Shown here piece by piece: positions 1 to 7,808 of a stretch of 64,000 nt of DNA. The stretch covers positions 124,001 through 188,000 of the forward strand of contig CP009479.1 of assembly GCA_000965745.1 (NCBI GenBank). The letters are read 5' to 3'. This DNA comes from an uncultured archaeon (GTDB lineage Archaea; Thermoplasmatota; Thermoplasmata; Thermoplasmatales; Thermoplasmataceae). Below the pieces are notes generated by a model that ran no database searches, was not told where the DNA came from, and was given only the letters and a program-made list of their open reading frames with translations. Position 1 is the stretch's first letter. Each line of letters starts with the position of its first letter. Both the position numbers and the translations under genes were made by a program.

Positions 1-1253
1 GCGAACCACTCCCCGACGAGCATGTGAGGGCCATCATGGTCGTCCGGGCCAACAACCTCTCGAAGGGATACTCCGGTGTCAGGGTTGAGCTTGTCCAGAT
101 GGTCATCAATATGCTCAACAGAGGAATACACCCCATAGTCCCAAGATTTGGTTCTGTTGGAGCCAGCGGAGACCTGGCACCTCTCGCCCATATTGCACTC
201 TGCATGATGGGTGAAGGGAAGGTCAAGTACAACAACAATGCAACGGAAGCGCAGGAAGTATTCACCGAACTCTCCATTGCCCCGCATGAGTTTGTAGAGA
301 AAGAGGGCGTGGCCTTTATCAACGGAACCTCAGCGATTTCAGGGATCCTTTCGGTAGAACTGCACAGATCATACGAGATGTTCAGGAATTCAATCCTTTC
401 TGCATCACTGTCGTTCGAAGGGCTTAAGGGAACCGACAGGGCGATCAGGGAATGGGCGATGAAGGTGAGGCCTTACAGGGGCCAGGAACTTGTTTCCAAG
501 TCGCTGAGAGAGCTCATTAAAGACAGTGAAATCATAAGGAAATCAAGCGAACGGAAGGTGCAGGATGCATACAGCCTCAGATGCATCCCCCAGGTTTACG
601 GGGCGGTCCTCGATACGCTCGATTATGGACGGTCTGTTCTCTCTACCGAGATAAATTCTGCAACTGACAACCCGCTGATCGGTGAGGAGGAAATAATTTC
701 CGCAGGCAATTTCCACGGCGAGCCGGTTTCCCTGATATGTGACTTCGTTGCGATCGCATTGACAGACCTGGGCAACATCATAGAAAGAAGGATAGCGAGA
801 ATAGTCGATGCAAGCCTGAGCGGGCTTCCGCCGTTCCTGGTTTCAAACAGCGGCTACAACTCCGGGTATATGATACCGCAATACACGGCCGCTGCATTGT
901 GCAACAGGAACAAGACGCTTTCAATGCCTTCTACAGCAGACAACATACCCACGTCTGCAAACCAGGAGGACCATGTGAGCATGGGGGCCAACGCCGCAAT
1001 AAAACTTTCAGAGGTAGTGGCAAATCTTCAGCAGATTGTTGCCATAGAATACCTTCTCGGCGCCCAGTCACTTGAATTTGCCCTAGATTCACCTTCCCCG
1101 AATACCACCGCGATATGGAAGAAGATAAGGGAGCAGGTTCCGGCACTGGAAGAGGACAGGGCGCACTACGCGGATATTGAAAAAATTGCGGAAATGATGA
1201 GAAAGGGTGAGATCCTTTCAGAGCTCAGCTACCTGGAGAGCCTTTACTTCTAG
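1..1253 (+). CDS. hutH: Histidine ammonia-lyase, 5'-truncated by the window edge
   Basis: Deaminates L-histidine to trans-urocanate and ammonia, the first step of histidine breakdown, in the cytoplasm. The reading frame is open from position 3, so the true start lies upstream; about 417 codons are seen against roughly 500 in the family, so about 80-90 N-terminal residues are missing. The segment SKGYSGVR and the Ala-Ser-Gly triad inside GSVGASGDLAPL (codons at 162-170) are diagnostic; the triad cyclises to the MIO electrophile. The downstream TDNPL and QEDHVSMG stretches are also typical of the aromatic amino acid lyase family. No other hut gene is visible in the window. Identification is strong; histidine rather than another aromatic substrate is inferred from overall similarity. 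Confidence 0.93.
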   Translation, partial: EPLPDEHVRAIMVVRANNLSKGYSGVRVELVQMVINMLNRGIHPIVPRFGSVGASGDLAPLAHIALCMMGEGKVKYNNNATEAQEVFTELSIAPHEFVEKEGVAFINGTSAISGILSVELHRSYEMFRNSILSASLSFEGLKGTDRAIREWAMKVRPYRGQELVSKSLRELIKDSEIIRKSSERKVQDAYSLRCIPQVYGAVLDTLDYGRSVLSTEINSATDNPLIGEEEIISAGNFHGEPVSLICDFVAIALTDLGNIIERRIARIVDASLSGLPPFLVSNSGYNSGYMIPQYTAAALCNRNKTLSMPSTADNIPTSANQEDHVSMGANAAIKLSEVVANLQQIVAIEYLLGAQSLEFALDSPSPNTTAIWKKIREQVPALEEDRAHYADIEKIAEMMRKGEILSELSYLESLYF

Positions 1254-1267
1254 CCGGACACGACCAA

Positions 1268-1279
1268 ATTATATATATT
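1268..1279 (+). promoter_or_regulatory. TATA box for thrS
   Basis: AT-rich box ATTATATATATT centred about 25 bases before the thrS ATG at 1299. This spacing puts transcription initiation at or next to the start codon, implying a leaderless mRNA. No Shine-Dalgarno-like motif precedes the ATG. Confidence 0.6.
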
Positions 1280-1298
1280 CATTTTAGCTGAAGGTTTA

Positions 1299-3320
1299 AT
1301 GCCAGAGACCCTTTCTAAAGCATATATAGAAGTAGAGAAGGGGGAATCCTACGCGGATGCCCTCAAGAGAAACAGGATACGCGATGCCATAGCGGTAGAA
1401 GTAGACGGCAAGCTGACAGACCTGTCCGATGTGGCAGAAACGAAAGTCGGTGCAAAGCCGGTTACCGTTGACACAAGAGAGGGTCTCACAATTCTAAGGC
1501 ACTCAGCAGCACACCTTCTGGCTAATGCCATAATGGACATTTACAAGGGGGCACTGCCAAATGCAGGCCCTCCGACTGAGGATGGCTTCTATTACGATTT
1601 CGACATGGAGCCTGTCTCCACCGATGACTTCGGAAAGATAGAGGAAAGGATGAGGGAGATAGTCAGGGAAAACAGGCCCATTGAAAAGTTGAGGCTATCG
1701 AAGGATGAACTGAAGGAACTCTTCTCAAACAATGTCTACAAGCTTGACAAGATAGACGAGAACCTCAAGGAAGGAGGGTCCTCCACGGCGTACAGGCAGG
1801 GGGACTACGTGGACTTTTGCACCGGGCCACATGTCCCGTCCACAGGCTACATAAAGAGTTACAAGCTGCTCTCACTTTCAAGCGCACATTACAAGGCTGA
1901 CGAGTCCAGGCAGAAGATGGTAAGGATATACGGAACCGCTTTTCCCAGCGAGAAACAGTTGAATCAATATCTCAGGAACAGGGAGGAGGCTGCCAGGAGG
2001 GATCACCGGAGGCTCGCCCAGGAGATGGACCTTCTTGTTCTCGATCCTGAAAGGGCTCCAGGTTTCCCGCTATACACGCCGAACGGGACCGTTATACGAA
2101 ACGAACTCATAGGCTTCATGAGGGAAATGAACACCAGGAGAGGCTGGTCTGAAGTTTCAACACCCCATGCCTACAAGACCAGCATGTGGAAGCAGTCCGG
2201 ACATTACGCAAAGTACAAGGACGACATGTACCTGTTCACCCTGGAGGACGGTGAAAGCTATGGGCTTAAGCCCATGAACTGCCCCGGCCACGTCACCATA
2301 TTCGAGAGAATGCCCCATTCCTACAGGGAGATGCCAGTTAAGTATTCAGAGGCGGGAACTGTTTACAGGTATGAAAAGTGGGGAGAGGTTTCAGGCCTTA
2401 CCAGGCCGAGGTCTTTCACCATAGATGATGGACATGCCTTCCTCAGGATTGACCAGATACTCGAGGAGATGCAGTCCATTCTGGGAATGGTGAAGGAGAC
2501 CTTCGACACCATTCTGGGTGAGTCGGAGATACTGTACGACCTTAGCCTTATTGACAGGGAGCACCCTGAGAATTACCTGCTCACCTACGTCTGCTCAAAA
2601 TGCGGCTCTACAATTGAGGCCAGGAAGGCTGCATCCAGTGGTGAGCTCAAATGCAGCAGCTGCGGCTCAAGTTCCCTGAATCCTGACTTCACCCCATGGG
2701 ACCAGGCCTCCGGCCAGCTCAAGGAAGCCCTTGACAAATCAGGGATTCAATACAGGGAGTTTCCCGGTGAGGCTGCGTTCTACGGCCCAAAGATCGACAT
2801 TCATGTGAAAGATGCCCTTGGGAGAAGCTGGCAGCTGTCAACAATCCAGCTCGACTTTTTCCTCCCCATTAACTTCAACCTCAACTACATAAACAGCGAG
2901 AGCAAGCCCGAGAGGCTGGTGATGATCCACAGGGCAATCTTCGGCAGTTATGAGAGGTTCATGGCGATACTGCTTGAACATTACGCGGGGAAGCTACCAA
3001 CCTGGATCGCACCCATGCAGGTTTATGTCATCCCGGTCAGTGAAGGGTTCAACGGGTACGCGACAAAGGTCCATGAGAGGCTCAGGGAAATGGGTATCAG
3101 GTCAGAACTGGACCTCTCGCCGGACACCATAAGCAAGAAGATCAAGCTGATCAGGAGCAAGAGGCCGGCATATATCGCGGTCCTTGGTGAGAGAGAGCAG
3201 GAAAAGGGCACAGTGACCATCAGGAACAGGAGCAACAGGCAGAACCAGTACTCGCTGGATGATCTTGTTTCAAAACTGGGAGAAGAAGTCAGGGGAAGGT
3301 CTATAGGCCAGACTCTCTGA
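1299..3320 (+). CDS. thrS: Threonyl-tRNA synthetase, bacterial-type with inserted zinc ribbon
   Basis: Charges tRNA-Thr with threonine (class II synthetase). 673 residues: an N-terminal TGS domain (about 1-65), then the bacterial/eukaryotic-type editing domain with HxxxH (His68, His72) and CTGPH (Cys174, His178), then the class II core with LKPMNCPGHV, a motif 2 region ending GLTRPRSFTIDDGHAF, motif 3 around RLVMIHRAIFGSYERF, and a C-terminal anticodon-binding domain. Many archaea instead use a D-Tyr-deacylase-like editing domain, so this is the bacterial architecture. Odd feature: between motifs 2 and 3 there is an extra segment carrying two CxxC pairs (Cys432/435 and Cys452/455) that looks like a zinc ribbon, at a place where bacterial enzymes have none that I know of. 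The TATA-ATG distance supports this start. Confidence 0.96.
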   Translation: MPETLSKAYIEVEKGESYADALKRNRIRDAIAVEVDGKLTDLSDVAETKVGAKPVTVDTREGLTILRHSAAHLLANAIMDIYKGALPNAGPPTEDGFYYDFDMEPVSTDDFGKIEERMREIVRENRPIEKLRLSKDELKELFSNNVYKLDKIDENLKEGGSSTAYRQGDYVDFCTGPHVPSTGYIKSYKLLSLSSAHYKADESRQKMVRIYGTAFPSEKQLNQYLRNREEAARRDHRRLAQEMDLLVLDPERAPGFPLYTPNGTVIRNELIGFMREMNTRRGWSEVSTPHAYKTSMWKQSGHYAKYKDDMYLFTLEDGESYGLKPMNCPGHVTIFERMPHSYREMPVKYSEAGTVYRYEKWGEVSGLTRPRSFTIDDGHAFLRIDQILEEMQSILGMVKETFDTILGESEILYDLSLIDREHPENYLLTYVCSKCGSTIEARKAASSGELKCSSCGSSSLNPDFTPWDQASGQLKEALDKSGIQYREFPGEAAFYGPKIDIHVKDALGRSWQLSTIQLDFFLPINFNLNYINSESKPERLVMIHRAIFGSYERFMAILLEHYAGKLPTWIAPMQVYVIPVSEGFNGYATKVHERLREMGIRSELDLSPDTISKKIKLIRSKRPAYIAVLGEREQEKGTVTIRNRSNRQNQYSLDDLVSKLGEEVRGRSIGQTL

Positions 3321-3325
3321 TTCCT

Positions 3326-3481
3326 CTATTTCTTTATGTAACAGATTGCGAATTCATCGCCGTCAAAGAAAACTTCCCTGTTCGGGTGCTTCGATCTGTA
3401 CTTGTCCATTCGGACCATGACCTGCCTTATGGTCATGTCTGAATTTTTCTTTGGTTTGTAGACTATTACGGATTTAGGCAA
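3326..3481 (-). CDS. Small conserved-looking protein downstream of etfA (51 aa)
   Basis: Short reading frame after etfA on the same strand. From the TTG at 3481 it gives 51 residues; an internal ATG at 3436 would give 36. The product is rich in charged residues (VIVYKPKKNSDMTIRQVM near the N-terminus, NREVFFDGDEFAICYIKK at the C-terminus) and reads like real protein rather than random translation. A TATA-like TTTATAAT lies at 3489-3496, so it may have its own promoter or be cotranscribed with the etf operon 35 bases upstream. No family recognised and no motif that gives a function. Start choice is uncertain. Confidence 0.45.
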   Translation of the reverse strand: MPKSVIVYKPKKNSDMTIRQVMVRMDKYRSKHPNREVFFDGDEFAICYIKK

Positions 3482-3516
3482 CGGGTAAATTATAAAAAGA
3501 GTGTATTTAACTCTTT

Positions 3517-4584
3517 TCAGGCAGCTTTTTCTGGAGATTCTCCCACAACTGCCTTCCCGTTTTTGTATTTCTGCACTTCCTCTATGATCTTCGGGATGGC
3601 ATCGTACAGGTCTGCTTTGATGAAATAGTCCGAAACCTTGGCGATCTCAGCCTCGGGGTCATTGTTGATTGAAACAATGTTCTCGCTGTTTATCATTCCC
3701 ACCGTGTGCTGTATCTTTCCTGATATTCCGGCCGCGATGTAGAGCTTTGCCCTGACAGTCTGGCCCGTCTGCCCGACCTGGTGCTCATAGGGTATCCATC
3801 CGAGGTCCACCACCGGCCTTGAAGCTCCAACCTCAGCATTGAGCTCGTCCGCGAGGTTTCTGATTAGCTCAAAGCCTTCCGGCTTTCCGAGCCCCAGCCC
3901 GCCAGAAACAATCTTCTTGGCTGATGTGAGGTCAAGCCTGTCCTTGGGCCTGAAGCTCAGGATTTTCCTTTTCTTCATGGCTTCGGGCACAGTGACTTTC
4001 TTGATCTTTATGTCGCACTTGTTTCCCGGCTGCTTCTCTGCAACCTTGTAGCTGCCTGGCCTGGACGTGATTGTCTGAGGCCTGTGCTTCCGGCAGAGGA
4101 TCTGGTCGATTGTCTTGTCCCCGAATGATGGCCTCCACGCACTGAGTATCTTTGTGTTTTCCACAATGTCGAGCTCTATGCAGTCTGCAGCCACCCCGGT
4201 CATGACCCTGATCGCGATCCTTGACACAAGGTCCCTTCCTTCCCTTGTTCCGGACATGAGGAATATGTTCGGCTTGTAATCCTCGATCATCTCTGCAAGG
4301 TAGTTTGTGTATGGCACGCTTGCAAAGTCCTTCAGGTCCGGAGATTCTGTGCCGAGGAAAATGTCACAGCCGTACTCTTCAGCCTCCTTTGCAATTGGCG
4401 TGAGCTCTTCACCAACTGCAACTCCGACCAGCTTTTCGTCAGTCTTCTTTGCGAGCTTTTTCCCTTCTCCGAGCATTTCAAGTGTGGACTTCTTTATGTG
4501 CCCGTCGCTGTGCTCAATGTACACGAACACATCCCTGTATTCATCAAGGTTTTCGGGTACAACACAGTTTATGAGTTCACGCAT
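3517..4584 (-). CDS. etfA: Electron transfer flavoprotein alpha subunit
   Basis: FAD-binding subunit that, with EtfB, carries electrons from acyl-CoA or other flavin dehydrogenases toward FixC/FixX and the quinone pool. 355 residues from the ATG at 4584: an N-terminal alpha/beta domain shared with EtfB and the conserved C-terminal FAD domain (VVDLGWIPYEHQVGQTGQ, then KLYIAAGISG and HTVGMINSENIVSINND). The start at 4584 overlaps the etfB stop by 8 bases and follows a GGGGATGATGA purine-rich stretch; a longer frame to 4605 exists but would run into etfB. Last main gene of fixC-fixX-etfB-etfA. Confidence 0.95.
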   Translation of the reverse strand: MRELINCVVPENLDEYRDVFVYIEHSDGHIKKSTLEMLGEGKKLAKKTDEKLVGVAVGEELTPIAKEAEEYGCDIFLGTESPDLKDFASVPYTNYLAEMIEDYKPNIFLMSGTREGRDLVSRIAIRVMTGVAADCIELDIVENTKILSAWRPSFGDKTIDQILCRKHRPQTITSRPGSYKVAEKQPGNKCDIKIKKVTVPEAMKKRKILSFRPKDRLDLTSAKKIVSGGLGLGKPEGFELIRNLADELNAEVGASRPVVDLGWIPYEHQVGQTGQTVRAKLYIAAGISGKIQHTVGMINSENIVSINNDPEAEIAKVSDYFIKADLYDAIPKIIEEVQKYKNGKAVVGESPEKAA

Positions 4585-5383
4585 CTTCATCATCCCCCAG
4601 GACAATTGCCTTGTTCTCTATGAGCTCCTTTACCATTTCCGGGATCTCCTCCAGGGTGATCGTCTTATTGAGCCTCTTCTTCTCCTCGGGTATCTTGAGG
4701 GACCCGACAATGGTGGGCGAACCCTTGATGCCGACCCATTCCGGCGGCAATCCGAGAGATTCGTGGTCCATGGTCTCGATTCCTTTCCTCATGGCGTCAA
4801 TCCTCCTTCTAAGGCTTGACCTTCTGGGAATGTTTGCGTTAATCAGCATGGTGACCAGTGCAGGCATTGGAGTCTGAACAACCTCTATGCCATGCTCCAG
4901 TTCCCTTTCCGCGATAATAGTGTCCCCCTCAATTTTCACCGACGTTGAATAGGTGACCTGGTCTGCCTGCATGAACTCTGCGACTCCCGGGCCCACGTGT
5001 CCCGTGCCTGAATCAGTTGTGCTCTCACCTGCAAGGATCAGGTCGAATCTGCCGATCTTTTTCACAGCGGCCGCAAGGGTCAGTGAAGTTGCATAGGTAT
5101 CCGCTGCAGCAAAGGCACGGTCTGTTATCAGTATCCCCCTGTCAGCCCCCCTTCCCATGCACTCGAGCAGGGCAGATTCAGCTGCAGGCGGCCCCATGGT
5201 TATGACGGTGATCTTTGCAGGAGTCTTGTCCTTTATCATGAGGGCAGCCTCCAGGGCATTTTCATCGGCAGGGTTTATAACCCCACGGGCCTGGGATCTG
5301 TTCAGCGTAAACTTTACAGGATCGATGAATATTTCTTCAGCATCTGGCACCTGCTTGATCATAACAATAATGTCCAACACCAT
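4577..5383 (-). CDS. etfB: Electron transfer flavoprotein beta subunit
   Basis: Partner of EtfA; binds the second nucleotide (AMP or FAD) of the ETF dimer. 268 residues starting MVLDIIVMIKQVPDAEE, the usual EtfB N-terminus; a longer upstream frame was discarded because it overlaps fixX. Family features: RGVINPADENALEAAL, ITMGPPAAESAL and the beta-subunit loop ESTTDSGTGHVGPGVAEF. The VGP form of that loop resembles the flavin-bifurcating Etf/Fix group (DGDTAQVGP) more than canonical ETF, but this is only a motif-level impression. The gene starts 5 bases after the fixX stop and overlaps etfA, so it is translationally coupled. Confidence 0.94.
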   Translation of the reverse strand: MVLDIIVMIKQVPDAEEIFIDPVKFTLNRSQARGVINPADENALEAALMIKDKTPAKITVITMGPPAAESALLECMGRGADRGILITDRAFAAADTYATSLTLAAAVKKIGRFDLILAGESTTDSGTGHVGPGVAEFMQADQVTYSTSVKIEGDTIIAERELEHGIEVVQTPMPALVTMLINANIPRRSSLRRRIDAMRKGIETMDHESLGLPPEWVGIKGSPTIVGSLKIPEEKKRLNKTITLEEIPEMVKELIENKAIVLGDDEDA

Positions 5384-5388
5384 CAGTA

Positions 5389-5661
5389 TCACCCGTACTT
5401 GTATTTGACTCCGTGGCCACCTTTGGTATTGGTCCAGCTTACACTCCCGTGTGAGCAGGCTACGGCACACGTGCCACATTCAACACAGTCCTCGTACTTG
5501 AAATTGAGCTTGCCTTCTATGATCGTGTAGCATTTTGCCGGGCAGGCAAAAGTGCAGAAGTGATCCGGGCATTCCTCGCAGATGTTCGGATTAACCGTGA
5601 TGTGTTCGTATGACTTGTCCGTTTTATAATTGAGAAGTGACAACCTTTCCTCTATTTTCAT
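5389..5661 (-). CDS. fixX: Ferredoxin-like protein FixX
   Basis: Small ferredoxin that fuses functionally to FixC to make an ETF:quinone oxidoreductase equivalent. 90 residues with CEECPDHFCTFACPAKC followed by CVECGTCAVACSHGSV; the second group provides the CxxCxxCxxxC-type [4Fe-4S] ligands. The N-terminus IEERLSLLNYKTDK and the length match FixX. The stop of fixC is 2 bases before its start, and etfB follows 5 bases later. Confidence 0.93.
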   Translation of the reverse strand: MKIEERLSLLNYKTDKSYEHITVNPNICEECPDHFCTFACPAKCYTIIEGKLNFKYEDCVECGTCAVACSHGSVSWTNTKGGHGVKYKYG

Positions 5662-5663
5662 GA

Positions 5664-6956
5664 CTACATCCTCCTGAGCATTCTGTAACCCTGAAGCAGC
5701 ATGTCCTTGCTCTTTATTTTGGAAGATGACATTGAGTCGAGGACCAGCTGCATCATGTGCTTCTTTGGTTTCCCTTCCTCTTTGAAGAGTCCCATCATGA
5801 CGTTTTCAAGCATGCTTGGGAAAGTCTTGTGGATCATCTTGCTCCAGGTTACATTTTCTATTCCCTTAAAAGTTCTCATGTCCTTCATTACGTAGCTTTC
5901 CTCAAGTTTCTGCTGGTATCTTGAAAGTGATGCCGATGAAAAGTCGCTTTTCTGCTTCGCTTCAACAAGTGCCTCAGCTGCAGATATTCCCGATGATATG
6001 GCATAGTTCATGCCCTGGAGAACAAGGCCGTTGCTGAATGAGAAACCTGCGGCATCGCCAGCTATCATGTATCCGTCACCGTACAGCTTGGGTATGGATG
6101 AGAGGCCTCCCTCCTGCACCAGGTGTGCGCTGTACTCGTCCACTCTACCCTCCTCGAGGAGAGGTGCAATGAACGGGTGGCTGGCAAACTCTTCCATTAT
6201 GTCGAATGAGTATACCTGGTTGCTCTGCCTTAGATGCTTCATCGATATCACCGCACCTATTGAGATGCTGTCCTTGTTTGTATAAAGGAATCCCCCGGCC
6301 TCTACTCCGTCCTTCAGGAATCCGAGGACATATTCACAGGCATATCCGGCTTTTCCCCTCAGGTTGAACCTCTCGTTTATTGTCTTCTCCGGGAGCTTTA
6401 TGACTTCCTTTACGCCAATGGCCACATCGTGGTCCTTCAGTGGTTCCCTCAACCCTGAGTCAATAGCCACCCTCGGGTTTGCCCCCTCGGCCAGTATCAC
6501 TGCATCAGCGGTTATCTCATCGCCGTCCTGGATCACTCCCACGACTTTGCCGTCCTTCTTGCTCAGCCTGTCAACAGTGACTCCTGTGACGACCATCGCT
6601 CCGGCTTCCCTTGCCTTCTTGACGAGCCACGGGTCAAGTTTTGCCCTCAGTACAGTATATCCAGTTTTCTGCTCCTCAAAATTCTTTGTGCTGAAATCGA
6701 TGTTAATCTTGGATTTTTCAGTAAGAAATGCAACTGATTTTGACTCAAGGTACCTCTCCAGCGGCGCCGTTTTCTCCCAGTCATCGCTCAATTCCCCCAG
6801 GCCGGTACCCCAGAGAACTCCTCCGGAAACGTTCTTGCTTCCGGGCGGATCTCCGCGTTCCACCAGAAGTACATTCATGTTATTTTGTGCAAGCTTAATC
6901 GCGGCGGAAGCACCCGCGGGTCCTCCTCCCACCACAATAGCATCAAACTCACTCAT
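5664..6956 (-). CDS. fixC: FixC-type flavoprotein dehydrogenase (ETF:quinone oxidoreductase family)
   Basis: FAD-dependent oxidoreductase of the geranylgeranyl-reductase/ETF-QO superfamily; with FixX it passes electrons from ETF to quinone. 430 residues: an N-terminal Rossmann GxGxxG (VVGGGPAGASAAIKLAQ), a middle substrate region, and the second FAD-contact GDAAGFSFSNGLVLQGMNYA. The start at 6956 is preferred over a longer frame to 7082: MSEFDAIVVGGG is the normal N-terminus and a TATA box sits 25 bases upstream, so the mRNA is probably leaderless. First gene of the fixC-fixX-etfB-etfA operon. Confidence 0.93.
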   Translation of the reverse strand: MSEFDAIVVGGGPAGASAAIKLAQNNMNVLLVERGDPPGSKNVSGGVLWGTGLGELSDDWEKTAPLERYLESKSVAFLTEKSKINIDFSTKNFEEQKTGYTVLRAKLDPWLVKKAREAGAMVVTGVTVDRLSKKDGKVVGVIQDGDEITADAVILAEGANPRVAIDSGLREPLKDHDVAIGVKEVIKLPEKTINERFNLRGKAGYACEYVLGFLKDGVEAGGFLYTNKDSISIGAVISMKHLRQSNQVYSFDIMEEFASHPFIAPLLEEGRVDEYSAHLVQEGGLSSIPKLYGDGYMIAGDAAGFSFSNGLVLQGMNYAISSGISAAEALVEAKQKSDFSSASLSRYQQKLEESYVMKDMRTFKGIENVTWSKMIHKTFPSMLENVMMGLFKEEGKPKKHMMQLVLDSMSSSKIKSKDMLLQGYRMLRRM

Positions 6957-6976
6957 CGTCGAGTTATAGCAAAATA

Positions 6977-6985
6977 ATTTATAAT
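6977..6985 (-). promoter_or_regulatory. TATA box of the fixCX-etfBA operon
   Basis: Read on the minus strand the region gives TTATAAATT about 25 bases before the fixC ATG at 6956. The spacing fits a leaderless transcript and decides the fixC start. Confidence 0.55.
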
Positions 6986-7151
6986 CATTTTCTAGAATGT
7001 GAGAAATTTTGTCGAATATTGATATTATGTGTCGGATAACGACATGTCTTATACTCTTCTCGACCCTCCATGCACATTCCATTTGACGCCCACTTCAGCG
7101 TATTGCGTCCAGAAATTCAATTTAACCAGTTTTGCATGATGTCAATGAAAG

Positions 7152-7808
7152 ATGAACGTCAAGGAAATCTACAGAGTGCTGTACTCTGACATGGGCGATC
7201 TTGGCTGGTGGCCGGCAGAATCTCCGGATGAGGTTGTGATAGGGACTGTACTGACCCAGAATACAAGCTGGAAGAATGTTGAGAAATCTCTTGAGAAATT
7301 GAGGGAGTCGGGGATGATGTCCCTAAGGAGGATATCAGAAGCCGATGTTGAAAATCTTTCCTTGCTCATAAAGAGTTCCGGCTTCTACAACCAGAAGTCT
7401 ATGAGGCTCAAGGACCTTGCCTCAAGAATAGTGGAGAGATACGGGTCGGTTGGCATGATGTCCATGGACCGTACTGATAGCCTCGCTGAGTTTCTGAAAA
7501 ACATCAAGGGGGTCGGGCAGGAAACCATGGATTCGATTCTCCTCTATGCGCTGGAAAAGCCTGTCTTCGTGATCGATAAATACACGGAGAGGGTGTTCTC
7601 ACGAGTGGGTGTATTGGATTCCGGTATGACCGCAGGCGATTTCAGGGACATTACCCCGGTTGACCTTGATCATGACGTGGGAAAACTGAAGAATTTTCAC
7701 GGCATGATAGTCCAGCTTGCCAAGGAACACTGCAAAAAAGAGCCGTTGTGTGAGGGGTGCCCTTTATCCGGCAATTGCAGATATTATACAGAAGTGATGT
7801 TGCCGTAG
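7152..7808 (+). CDS. HhH-GPD DNA glycosylase, endonuclease III-related (MagIII-like)
   Basis: Base-excision repair glycosylase. 218 residues: a six-helix domain with TVLTQNTSWKNVEKSL, the helix-hairpin-helix IKGVGQETMDSILLYAL, the catalytic Asp region VFVIDKYTERVFSRVG, and a C-terminal Cys cluster CKKEPLCEGCPLSGNC for a [4Fe-4S] cluster (first spacing x5 rather than the usual x6). The catalytic lysine of bifunctional endonuclease III (GVGRKTA) is replaced by Glu (GVGQETM), so it is probably a monofunctional glycosylase. The GxGxE(S/T)xDxILxYA pattern resembles the 3-methyladenine glycosylase MagIII subgroup. Its 3' end overlaps the convergent eIF2-gamma gene by 25 bases. Confidence 0.85.
   Translation: MNVKEIYRVLYSDMGDLGWWPAESPDEVVIGTVLTQNTSWKNVEKSLEKLRESGMMSLRRISEADVENLSLLIKSSGFYNQKSMRLKDLASRIVERYGSVGMMSMDRTDSLAEFLKNIKGVGQETMDSILLYALEKPVFVIDKYTERVFSRVGVLDSGMTAGDFRDITPVDLDHDVGKLKNFHGMIVQLAKEHCKKEPLCEGCPLSGNCRYYTEVMLP

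Noticed and set aside
6364-6969. 201-codon plus-strand frame opposite fixC
   Set aside because: Serine/threonine-rich shadow typical of antisense frames in this codon usage.
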